A stretch of DNA of 20,475 bases, from positions 1 to 20,475 of the IMG/VR virus record IMGVR_UViG_3300036787_000036. The stretch is one strand, 5' to 3'. Below the pieces are notes generated by a model. That model did no database searches. It was not told the origin of the DNA and saw only the letters and a list, made by a program, of their open reading frames with translations. Source of the DNA: a virus. A program made the translations under genes and the position numbers. Of the stretch, positions 13,315 through 20,143 are shown in pieces (position 1 is the stretch's first letter; every line of letters starts with the position of its first letter).

Positions 13315-13423
13315 GTTGTACACGTATACTATGCACTATCCGAAAAGGCGTGGTATGTACGACATGGACTGGTCTTCACTTCCACCAGACTTCAAATACC
13401 AGCCACCAGATTTCAAATACTAA
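13301..13423 (+). CDS. Small peptide with a PPDFKY repeat, 40 aa
   Basis: ATG 13301 overlaps the end of the ATPase gene by 14 nt, with GAGAGG upstream. The peptide is basic and Tyr-rich at the N-terminus and ends with two copies of PPDFKY separated by Gln. Repeated C-terminal hexapeptides look like a docking motif, perhaps for SSB or polymerase, but this is speculation. Coding status rests on coupling and the motif repeat. Confidence 0.5.
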   Translation: MAKSRLYTYTMHYPKRRGMYDMDWSSLPPDFKYQPPDFKY

Positions 13424-13450
13424 GCAGAAAAGAAAAAGGAGCAGCACACA

Positions 13451-13951
13451 ATGGCATTTCAAATGTCTTATCAGAAAGAAGAACTCTCTGGAGCATTGCC
13501 CGTACCAGCAGGATGGTACACACTACAGATCAAGAATTTCCGTCCGAAGGCATCAAAGGATGGAGAGTCGGTGTCACTGAACGCTGAGCTTGCTATCATC
13601 AACAACTCAGAGTACGACGGCCGCAGGATTTTCGCTGGTCTTAATTCTAAGGCCGGCTTTATTATCCTTGACTTCGTTCATGCTACTGGCTTGCCGATGG
13701 AAGAAGTGCAGGATGAGTTTGCTGGAACCGAGAAGGCTCACCTGACATTGCCGGGATTCTTTGAAGGTTCTGACACACATCCTGATGATCCCTCACAGTG
13801 GAAGTATCAAGGGCCGCTGCTCAACAAAACAATGGAAGTTGAGCTTGCGGAGACGGAGTATCAGGGCAAGAAGCGCAACGAAGTGCGGCAGTACAAATGC
13901 TCCGTGCCGGGTTGTACGGATAAGCATAGCACGAATCTGATCAAGAACTAA
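13451..13951 (+). CDS. Putative ssDNA-binding protein, DUF669-like, 166 aa
   Basis: AAAGGAG precedes ATG 13451. The first 60 residues follow the DUF669 pattern: a small aromatic start, LPVPAGWYTLQIKNFRPKAS, then SVSLNAELAIINNSEYDGRRIF, consistent with an OB-like beta barrel. The C-terminal part has a beta-rich YQGKKRNEV segment and CSVPGCTDKH, a possible half zinc site. DUF669 genes typically lie beside Sak4/AAA_24 genes and are thought to act as SSBs. A terminator follows directly (13960-13991). Confidence 0.7.
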   Translation: MAFQMSYQKEELSGALPVPAGWYTLQIKNFRPKASKDGESVSLNAELAIINNSEYDGRRIFAGLNSKAGFIILDFVHATGLPMEEVQDEFAGTEKAHLTLPGFFEGSDTHPDDPSQWKYQGPLLNKTMEVELAETEYQGKKRNEVRQYKCSVPGCTDKHSTNLIKN

Positions 13952-13959
13952 CACAGAAA

Positions 13960-13991
13960 GAGCGCGACTTCTACGGAGGTCGCCTCTTTTT
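13960..13991 (+). terminator. Rho-independent terminator
   Basis: GAG plus GCGAC (13960-13968, one bulged C) pairs with GTCGC plus CTC (13979-13986), followed by TTTTT. It lies 9 nt after the stop of the DUF669-like gene and ends the recombination operon or attenuates read-through to replication genes. Confidence 0.75.
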
Positions 13992-14018
13992 CTCTAGGCT
14001 CTTGAGGGAGCTTAGAGA
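13991..14018 (+). promoter_or_regulatory. Hairpin directly before the SD of the 14033 gene
   Basis: TCTCTAGGCT (13991-14000) pairs with AGCTTAGAGA (14009-14018) with one G-U pair, plus C14001-G14008. It is followed directly by AAAAGGAGAAT, the same SD context as leaders D and F. A simple version of the leader hairpin seen in the first 5 kb, without the long closing helix. Confidence 0.55.
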
Positions 14019-14032
14019 AAAGGAGAATAAGA

Positions 14033-14095
14033 ATGAAAGTATTTTTTGTAGAGTACAACCATTGGCTTCGTGACATAAAGGATCGTGTGCTATAA
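14033..14095 (+). CDS. Possible 20-aa leader peptide
   Basis: AAAAGGAGAATAAGA precedes ATG 14033. The short frame encodes MKVFFVEYNHWLRDIKDRVL and stops as TAATG, overlapping the ATG of the UDG-exonuclease gene, which has no SD of its own. This arrangement predicts obligatory translational coupling: ribosomes load on the peptide and reinitiate. The peptide itself may have no function. Confidence 0.6.
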   Translation: MKVFFVEYNHWLRDIKDRVL

Positions 14096-15183
14096 TGCCC
14101 TACATTGGTCCACGTGGTACACCTACATCCCGCATTTGGGTTATCCTAGCTAGACCCTTTGGCTCTGACAAAGGCACACTCTTCTCAGGAGGTATGGGTC
14201 ATGTCTTCTTTAAGATGCTTCAAGAAGCTGGCATCAATCAATCAGATTGTTACTACACTTCCCGTGCGCCTAATACTGACGATGCTCATGCTTATGTTAA
14301 TCTTGATGCTGAGTTAGTACATCATACTCCTCCAATCATTCTTGTTCTAGGAGACGCGGCGGGTTGGTTTTTGCCGGAGTTAAGAGAGCCTAAACTAATG
14401 ACTACGAGTGCAGGGCAGTTGCAGAAGTACGCTGGCTCTCTGTTGTCAGCGCCGTCACTCTCGTATCCACATTACATGATTCCAATCTACGGTCCTGAAC
14501 GCTGTGTTGCGGATTGGACAGAACGGAACATTACTACCTACGTGGATTTGCAGAAAGTGCGAGATGAGTTTAAGTATTGGCAGAAGAATGGTACGCTTCA
14601 GGCTCTTCCAGAACGTGTAATGAAGTATCACGACATGGATATGGATGAATTGATTGGGTATCTTGAGCGTTTTCGTAGTGCAAAGATTTTGTCTGACGAT
14701 ATCGAGAATCCTACGTACAGAAGTCAAAAGTATTCTCCACATCCAGGGTATCCACTGTTGATGGGTCTTGCTGATTCGGCCACGTTTGGAATCAGTTTCA
14801 AACTCTTTCGTGATAAACCAAGTGAAAATCGAGAGCTTTGGAGGCGCTTGGATGATCTCTATTACAATGTTCCGATTCTCTTGGGTCAGAACTTCTTTAA
14901 CTATGATGCATTGTTTCATAATATGCTGGGCTTTAGGATACGATTTGAGAGAGTCCAAGATACTTTGTTGCGCCATCATATCTTGTGGCCTGAACTGAGT
15001 CATAAGTTACAGTTTATGACCAGACAATATACTCGTGAGCCATACTACAAGGATGAAGGACACGGATGGACGTTGAAGCGTATGAACAAGTACAGGCGTT
15101 ACAACTGCTTGGATGCGTGTGTTACCAGAGAAATTTATGACGCGCAAGAAGAAGAGTTCCAACAAAGACCGCAACTGAGGTAA
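14095..15183 (+). CDS. UDG-like domain fused to DnaQ-type 3'-5' exonuclease, 362 aa
   Basis: Residues 1-150 resemble family 4-like uracil-DNA glycosylases (RIWVILARPFGSDKGTLFSG, then DCYYTS and IILVLGDAAGWF). Residues 195-350 carry the DEDDy exonuclease motifs: Exo I DDIE (Asp202, Glu204), Exo II GQNFFNYD (Asn266, Asp271) and Exo III YNCLD (Tyr336, Asp340). No polymerase palm follows; it is encoded separately at 16526. The pair looks like a family A replicase split between exonuclease and polymerase. Related UDG-exo-pol layouts are known in some phage polymerases such as that of SPO1. Whether the UDG fold is catalytic or only scans uracil cannot be decided here. Confidence 0.85.
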   Translation: MPYIGPRGTPTSRIWVILARPFGSDKGTLFSGGMGHVFFKMLQEAGINQSDCYYTSRAPNTDDAHAYVNLDAELVHHTPPIILVLGDAAGWFLPELREPKLMTTSAGQLQKYAGSLLSAPSLSYPHYMIPIYGPERCVADWTERNITTYVDLQKVRDEFKYWQKNGTLQALPERVMKYHDMDMDELIGYLERFRSAKILSDDIENPTYRSQKYSPHPGYPLLMGLADSATFGISFKLFRDKPSENRELWRRLDDLYYNVPILLGQNFFNYDALFHNMLGFRIRFERVQDTLLRHHILWPELSHKLQFMTRQYTREPYYKDEGHGWTLKRMNKYRRYNCLDACVTREIYDAQEEEFQQRPQLR

Positions 15184-15194
15184 GGAGGCACCAC

Positions 15195-15374
15195 ATGACA
15201 ACTGAGCAGCACGCTAATGGGACGCTGAGCGCGGAAGAGCGCGTTAAAGATGTGCTTATAAAGCATGTCTATATCAGCGGGAGCAAGCTACAACCCAGCG
15301 ATGAACTTGTGAGTGAATTATTGCTCGCCGCGCGCAAGGAGACTCACAATGGCAGAGTTGACAGAGACGGTTGA
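15195..15374 (+). CDS. Hypothetical small protein, 59 aa
   Basis: AAGGAGG precedes ATG 15195. The protein is polar and helical, with the segment ERVKDVLIKHVYISGSKLQPSD followed by a Leu/Ala helix. It vaguely recalls the first helix and loop of acyl carrier proteins, but the DSL attachment motif is absent, so no assignment is made. It overlaps the next gene by 26 nt in another frame. First of five small genes between the split polymerase genes. Confidence 0.6.
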   Translation: MTTEQHANGTLSAEERVKDVLIKHVYISGSKLQPSDELVSELLLAARKETHNGRVDRDG

Positions 15375-15888
15375 TGAACTTGTTGGATGGTGCAGTAGTT
15401 GTGACAAACTCTGCTATCAATCGGAATATCCTATCGTTGGTTTTGACGATGAGTACGCCACTTGCTCCTCGTGTGGAGATACGCAAATCGTGAAAGCTGA
15501 CGAGTATCACGGAAAACTAATCGAGCACATCGCCCGCGCAGAGGCCGAGAGCCAAAAACTAGCAGATGAACTTCTTGACGCAAACATGGCGTGGGCCAGC
15601 AAGTGTGAAGAAGTCGCCGCGCTCAAGGCTGAGGTCGAGCGGCGGTCAGCGCCGGTGAGTTCAGAAGAGAAAGAGAAATACTTCAAAATCTGTGGGGAGT
15701 ATCAAGTGAATTTAATGCTTGCCGAACGTGCATCAGCGCCCGCAACCGGAAAATGGGAAGATCCGAACGCGCTACAACTGGCGTATGAGAATTTTGAAGT
15801 GAACTCATGCAATAGTTGGCGCGTTGATACCGAAGGCGAGTGTCCGATATGTGCGAAGGAACCCACCGTGCGGAAGGAGCAAGCATGA
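15349..15888 (+). CDS. Zinc-ribbon and coiled-coil protein, 179 aa
   Basis: AAGGAG precedes ATG 15349; an earlier in-frame ATG at 15313 lacks an SD. CSSCDKLC near residues 15-22 and CSSC near 39-42 form a zinc ribbon. Residues about 55-100 are Ala/Glu/Lys-rich and probably coiled coil. A CPIC pair lies near residue 170. The stop overlaps the next start as ATGA. Base composition is richer in G and C than the flanking polymerase genes, suggesting a different origin. Similar composite small zinc proteins are common phage accessory genes; function unknown. Confidence 0.75.
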   Translation: MAELTETVDELVGWCSSCDKLCYQSEYPIVGFDDEYATCSSCGDTQIVKADEYHGKLIEHIARAEAESQKLADELLDANMAWASKCEEVAALKAEVERRSAPVSSEEKEKYFKICGEYQVNLMLAERASAPATGKWEDPNALQLAYENFEVNSCNSWRVDTEGECPICAKEPTVRKEQA

Positions 15889-16229
15889 AGCGCATCTGTT
15901 TTTGGCTAGCTATGGCGTTTTTATTTGCGGGAGGGTTGCTGATCGCGGAAGGACTCTACGCACAAACGGTTAAGCCTGCACTGCCGACCATAACGGTACC
16001 TCCGGCAAGTTTGCTGCATTCTGACGACTTCTTCTTAAGTTTTTCTCCCATTACGTCGTTTGTTGTTCCGTTGTGCGGGTGGCAGGGTAGGCAGCGAGAC
16101 GATGGCCAGTGCGAGATTACGATAACTGCTCCACCTGATTACGAAAACTTCAAATGCACAGTAAATAAACATAAGCAGGGCGAACTGTACGTCATCACCT
16201 GCACATGGAAACCGAAGGAGCAGAAATGA
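15885..16229 (+). CDS. Exported protein with signal peptide, 114 aa
   Basis: ATG 15885 follows AAGGAGCAAGC. A typical signal peptide spans residues 1-26: MKRI, a hydrophobic core (CFWLAMAFLFAGGLLIA) and a small-residue end GLYA before Gln27. It lacks a clear lipobox. The mature part is about 88 residues with four Cys (PLCGW, QCEIT, KCTV, ITCTW) and beta-rich strands, suiting a disulfide-bonded periplasmic or surface protein. A secreted protein amid DNA replication genes is unusual and could serve superinfection exclusion. Coupled to both neighbours by ATGA overlaps. Confidence 0.8.
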   Translation: MKRICFWLAMAFLFAGGLLIAEGLYAQTVKPALPTITVPPASLLHSDDFFLSFSPITSFVVPLCGWQGRQRDDGQCEITITAPPDYENFKCTVNKHKQGELYVITCTWKPKEQK

Positions 16230-16378
16230 ACGCACACTTAGCAAAAATTCGTGAAATTGCTCTCATACTAAGAGAAGCTATTCCAGTCTGTTATATTCAG
16301 AGTCTTCAGCATAAGCTGGATGAGATTGTAGCAGAAGTCGATGCTATGAAAGCAATTCTGGAAAGAGAAGGTTTGTAA
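16226..16378 (+). CDS. Small helical protein, 50 aa
   Basis: ATG 16226 overlaps the upstream stop as ATGA, with AAGGAG about 8 nt before. The sequence is a continuous amphipathic helix pattern (HLAKIREIALILREAI, then LQHKLDEIVAEVDAMKAILE), likely a coiled coil. The stop overlaps the next ATG as TAATG. No family is recognised. Confidence 0.65.
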   Translation: MNAHLAKIREIALILREAIPVCYIQSLQHKLDEIVAEVDAMKAILEREGL

Positions 16379-16542
16379 TGACAAATCATCAATGGAAACT
16401 CATTCAAGACGACATTCTCGACAGGCGAGGCATAAAGTGGGAGTGGCAGCAGATTGATCCAGACGTGAAGAAAGAGATTCGCAAAGCGTGGGAAGCTATT
16501 CTTAAACCAGTAAAAAGAGGGACACGTGGATCGAGTAACTAA
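16378..16542 (+). CDS. Small basic protein, 54 aa
   Basis: TAATG coupling to the preceding gene supplies translation; a GAAAGAGAAGG stretch is nearby. The peptide is rich in Trp, Lys, Asp and Arg (RRGIKWEWQQIDPDVKKE) and ends in a basic Ser/Gly tail. It overlaps the polymerase GTG start by 17 nt. Possibly a small nucleic-acid or polymerase partner, by position only. Confidence 0.6.
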   Translation: MTNHQWKLIQDDILDRRGIKWEWQQIDPDVKKEIRKAWEAILKPVKRGTRGSSN

Positions 16543-18028
16543 CTCTTACGAGCACGCTCTTCAAGCAGCCTATTATGAAATAGGCAATCGTGGCATCTGC
16601 GTCAACACAGCACGAATCGCAGAGGCTAAAGCCATCGTCAAAGCAGAAGTCACGCGACAACTAGCTATCGCATCAAATCAGTGGGGAACAAAGGTTTTTG
16701 TCGGCGCGGCTAATGCTCCAGATGAGGTTGTCAAAGGTCTTAACGCTGGCGGCGCAATCAATATCAATGCGACACAGGGTAAGTTTGCGCTGCTTACAGG
16801 ACTCAAAACTCTTGGCTATGAAGTTGTCAAGATCACAAAGAAAAACTCAGAGGGAGATTATGAGCAAAACTACTCAACCGGAGAACTCGCCCTACAGAAG
16901 ATGCTTTCAAAAAATCAATTTGCGTATCCCGGAGGAGATCCTGCTATTAGAGCAATTCTCAAGATTAGAGAACTTGGCAAGCTCTACTCCTCTTATCTTA
17001 ACGCTAGATTGCTCAGTAGAGATTCCAACGCGTTCTTTCTTAGTAACTATAACGTCGCCGGAACGCTCACGGGACGACGTTCAAGTAGAAGACATACTTT
17101 TGGATTTGGGAACAATGCTCAGAATTTTCCGAAGCACTCAGACGTAGCATCAATGTACCGGCGCTGCCTTGTCGCACGACCCGGAAACATTTTCCTAATG
17201 GTCGATCAGATCAGTGCCGAAGATTGGCCAGTAAGTGCGTTGTCTGAGAATCATCAAGCACTCAAGGAGCTACGCGATGACACTGACGTTTACGGTCGGC
17301 ACACTCGGCTCGCCGCTATCATCTTTGGTATTCCACTCAATGCAAAGACTCCTGGTGAGTGGAAAGATTCAATGGAGCGGTATCTTGGCAAGAAAACTCG
17401 TCATGCCAGCAATTATGACATGAAAGCTGGTCGTATGAGTGATGCGCTGGCACAAGAAGGATTTAGTTTTAGCGAGAGCGATTGTAACACGCTTCTCAAG
17501 AAAGTCGCTGCTCATGATCCTTCTGTACAGAAGATTTTTCATCAATATGTCAAAGACACAGTTTCCAAAACGCACATACTAACCACGCCGTTTGGTAGAG
17601 AACGGCAGTTTTTAGGAGCGCGACCAAATGACAGTAATTCCAGTGTCTTCAAAGAGGCTTATGCTTATATCCCGCAGTCAACGGTGGGTGATAATACAGG
17701 ATTTGCTGTGCTCAAGATGGAGAGTCACTATGACCTTTCCGAACGTAGAATCGTCCAAGAAGGCCATGACTCGATTGTGCAAGATGTTAGAGATGATACC
17801 GAGGTTGTATATAAGTACCTGCTTCGCGTTGTCGATTCATTTAAACGCACAATCGTGTTCCACAACGGAATTACCGTTGAAATTCCCATAGAAGCAGAAG
17901 TTGGATATGACTTCCAGACAACAGTCAAGATTAAAGAAGTAACTCGTGCTGGAGTTGCGGCGGCGATTGAGAAGCTCAAGGACAAACTAGCGTCATTGGA
18001 ATCAAAGCAAGTTCTAATCACAGCATAA
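16526..18028 (+). CDS. Family A DNA polymerase, polymerase domain only, 500 aa
   Basis: The start is GTG 16526 after AAGAGGGA. Pol A landmarks in order: TGRRSSRR and NAQNFPK (182-203, the template-primer region), motif A MVDQISAEDW with Asp227, the finger segment DVYGRHTRLAAIIFG, motif B GKKTRHASNYDMKAG (about 288-302), and motif C QEGHDSIVQDV with Asp415. Motif C is HDS where family A polymerases usually have HDE. No exonuclease domain is present; that lies at 14095-15183. The two products probably work together as the phage replicase. The protein is about the size of a polymerase domain alone. Confidence 0.92.
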   Translation: MDRVTNSYEHALQAAYYEIGNRGICVNTARIAEAKAIVKAEVTRQLAIASNQWGTKVFVGAANAPDEVVKGLNAGGAININATQGKFALLTGLKTLGYEVVKITKKNSEGDYEQNYSTGELALQKMLSKNQFAYPGGDPAIRAILKIRELGKLYSSYLNARLLSRDSNAFFLSNYNVAGTLTGRRSSRRHTFGFGNNAQNFPKHSDVASMYRRCLVARPGNIFLMVDQISAEDWPVSALSENHQALKELRDDTDVYGRHTRLAAIIFGIPLNAKTPGEWKDSMERYLGKKTRHASNYDMKAGRMSDALAQEGFSFSESDCNTLLKKVAAHDPSVQKIFHQYVKDTVSKTHILTTPFGRERQFLGARPNDSNSSVFKEAYAYIPQSTVGDNTGFAVLKMESHYDLSERRIVQEGHDSIVQDVRDDTEVVYKYLLRVVDSFKRTIVFHNGITVEIPIEAEVGYDFQTTVKIKEVTRAGVAAAIEKLKDKLASLESKQVLITA

Positions 18029-18043
18029 GAAAGAGCTTCTCAC

Positions 18044-19270
18044 ATGAGCAGGGTTCTAAAGAAGCCGTTTCATGAAAGTTTTATCGACTGTGTTAATCCA
18101 CATACCGACATACCAGAGAATTTCATTATCTGGTCGGCACTCTCTCTTGTTGGAGCGGCGCTTAAGAACAATGTGTACTTTCAGATTGGTACATACACAC
18201 TGTATCCGAATATGTTCATAGTGCTTGTCGGACCTCCTGGCGTTGGTAAAGGAGCTTCGATGAACATTTTAGAGCAGATGATTACTGATACTAAACCAAA
18301 TCAGGTAGTCAATACGCTGTCTGATCGTATTACCGCAGAACGTATTATTGAGCGTATCTCAGATGGTTGGAGTACCGCGCCGCAGCTAAAGAATATGCAA
18401 CTTGTGCTAGGTAAGAACGATCACAACTGCTTGCTCTTTAGCTCTGAGATTCGTGTTTTACTTGGAGCATCAGATTGGATGCTTGAATTTCTTGAGGAAG
18501 CGTGGAGTAAAACGACTTATGAATATCAAACCAAGAACAAGGGTAATGTTGCGATTGACAATATGTGCTGCTCTCTCTTGGCTGCTAGTGTACCTGATTT
18601 TCTTAGAAATGTTAATAGAGAAGCGCATATGGTTATTACTGGAGGTTTCTCCTCACGCTGTCTTTTCATCTACGCAGAGAACCCATCGAAGGATTTACCA
18701 TTCCCTGAGCCGCTCAAAAAGAACTTAAAGTCCAAAGCTCTCTACGATAATCTCATCCTCGATCTTCAAGAAATAGGTACTCTTCGTGGAGAGTTTGTCA
18801 TAGACACCGGCGCACGTCTCAGATTTGAGGCTTTCCTACGTCTCAATCGTGCTGCCTCATCAAAGGATGACTCTGAAGCTGTAGCGAATTTTCGAGCTAG
18901 AATAAAAGCTCACATTCTCAAGTTAGCTATGATTTTCAGTGTCTCTCGTGATAACACTCTTCACATTTCTGATATGGATATGGTCAATGCTATAGCAGAG
19001 ATACAAAAGATTCTTGTAAGTTTGTCAAAACTTTTCCGCGGCGCCGGAGAAGGAATGGACGCCGCAGTAACAGCGCGAGTACAGGATTTTATCGAGAAGT
19101 ATGGCAGAGTTTCGAAGATAGAGATTTTCAAAGCGTTACACAGACACTTAAACTCTTCCGAAGCTCTTGATAGAATTCTCTATGTTCTTGAGGCCATAGG
19201 TTATTGTACTGTGGTAAACTCAAATAAGATGACGTTTTATCAACCTGTAGTAAAGAAAGTAGGTCCGTAG
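18044..19270 (+). CDS. DUF3987-like P-loop protein, possible helicase-primase, 408 aa
   Basis: GPPGVGKG at residues 63-70 is the Walker A motif, preceded by a PENFIIWSALSLVGAALKNNV segment and followed by the CLLFSSEIRVLL strand and the LEEAWSKTTYEYQTKN and SLLAASVPDFL blocks. These resemble DUF3987/YfjI-type ATPases found beside phage primases. The C-terminal 70 residues look like a winged helix (RVSKIEIFKALHRHLNSSEA). Walker B is less clear. Position next to the polymerase suggests the replicative helicase or its loader. The SD is weak. The stop TAG shares its last base with the next GTG start. Confidence 0.78.
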   Translation: MSRVLKKPFHESFIDCVNPHTDIPENFIIWSALSLVGAALKNNVYFQIGTYTLYPNMFIVLVGPPGVGKGASMNILEQMITDTKPNQVVNTLSDRITAERIIERISDGWSTAPQLKNMQLVLGKNDHNCLLFSSEIRVLLGASDWMLEFLEEAWSKTTYEYQTKNKGNVAIDNMCCSLLAASVPDFLRNVNREAHMVITGGFSSRCLFIYAENPSKDLPFPEPLKKNLKSKALYDNLILDLQEIGTLRGEFVIDTGARLRFEAFLRLNRAASSKDDSEAVANFRARIKAHILKLAMIFSVSRDNTLHISDMDMVNAIAEIQKILVSLSKLFRGAGEGMDAAVTARVQDFIEKYGRVSKIEIFKALHRHLNSSEALDRILYVLEAIGYCTVVNSNKMTFYQPVVKKVGP

Positions 19271-20007
19271 TGGCGATTTGGAGTATACCAGAGTCGAACA
19301 AGTCCGTGAATGTGGCGCCTCAAGAATCAGTAGCACCTGATACGCCAAATTTTCTTGAGGCTGAACGCCTGAAACTTGAAGCTGAAGACGCTGCTGATGT
19401 AGCATTAAAGTCTGCCAGCGAAATTGTACTTGATGGCTCTAACAAGGTTACTATCCCAGGATATGATTACACATTCGAGGCTCTAGGAGAGAGAATACTT
19501 GTTAGCCTAGACATTCCACTCTCAGGCTATGAGTGTAAGACTTGTCTAGGCAGAAAGCGTATTAAGTATCAGTGTGAGTGTGTGACTTGTGGTAGAGCAG
19601 GAAGTAAGTATACACTGGAACAAATAGAAGATATTCGTAAAGATCTTGGAGACTCTGTAGCAGATGCTCGCGTTTCTATTGTCTGTCCAGAGTGCGGCGG
19701 CAATCCTGACAGAGTTGCCAAAGACGAAATTTGTCCAGAGTGTAACGGTGTTGGTGGTAGAGTTTGGATTCCACGTTCAGCAAAAGAATTCCCTACCACC
19801 GGCGTCGTAGTCTCGATGGGTTCTGTAGCAAGAGAGAAAGCTGAATTTAAGATCGGTGATCGTATTCTCTTTGGTTTCCAAACAGGAACAATGATTCCAA
19901 ACAAGGCTGGGCTTCCGTTTAAGTACATGGATTACTACAACGGCGCAATTAAGATTGGAGGTGCCGAGGCTATGGCAGCTTTTGATTTTATTTTGAGCGC
20001 CAGTTAA
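19270..20007 (+). CDS. GroES-like protein with inserted DnaJ-type zinc domain, 245 aa
   Basis: Seen: a Cpn10 frame ERILVSLDIPL (74-84), then four CxxC pairs (C89/C92, C104/C107, C139/C142, C155/C158), the last a perfect CPECNGVG, and then RVWIPRSAKEFPTTGVVVSM and FKIGDRILFGFQTGT (193-207), which align with the GroES segments after the mobile loop. The zinc region replaces the stretch between GroES strands where the GroEL-binding mobile loop lies. Four CxxCxGxG-type repeats define the DnaJ zinc domain, which binds substrate. Residues 1-70 are polar. The start is GTG 19270, overlapping the previous stop. Inferred role: a phage co-chaperone for host GroEL or an unfolded capsid protein. Confidence 0.85.
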   Translation: MAIWSIPESNKSVNVAPQESVAPDTPNFLEAERLKLEAEDAADVALKSASEIVLDGSNKVTIPGYDYTFEALGERILVSLDIPLSGYECKTCLGRKRIKYQCECVTCGRAGSKYTLEQIEDIRKDLGDSVADARVSIVCPECGGNPDRVAKDEICPECNGVGGRVWIPRSAKEFPTTGVVVSMGSVAREKAEFKIGDRILFGFQTGTMIPNKAGLPFKYMDYYNGAIKIGGAEAMAAFDFILSAS

Positions 20008-20053
20008 GGAGGTGCAAAATTAACAGCGTGGATGATACTATCGCTAGAATTAT

Positions 20054-20090
20054 AAGAAGCCCCACTCAGAACATAGAGTGGGGCTTCTTT
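20054..20090. terminator. Strong bidirectional terminator
   Basis: GAAGCCCCACTC (20056-20067) pairs perfectly with 20076-20087 around an 8-nt loop, extended by AA/TT, giving about 14 bp. TTCTTT follows on the plus strand, and on the minus strand the stem is followed by TTCTTATAATT. It lies between converging transcription units and would stop both. Confidence 0.93.
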
Positions 20091-20143
20091 GTTGCGCCGC
20101 CCCGATTACTGGGTGCAGCGCGTCCGTGTTCTGATTTCATGCC

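Noticed and set aside
15195-15374. Acyl carrier protein
   Set aside because: There is slight resemblance of the first helix, but the phosphopantetheine attachment motif DSL is absent and the protein is too short.
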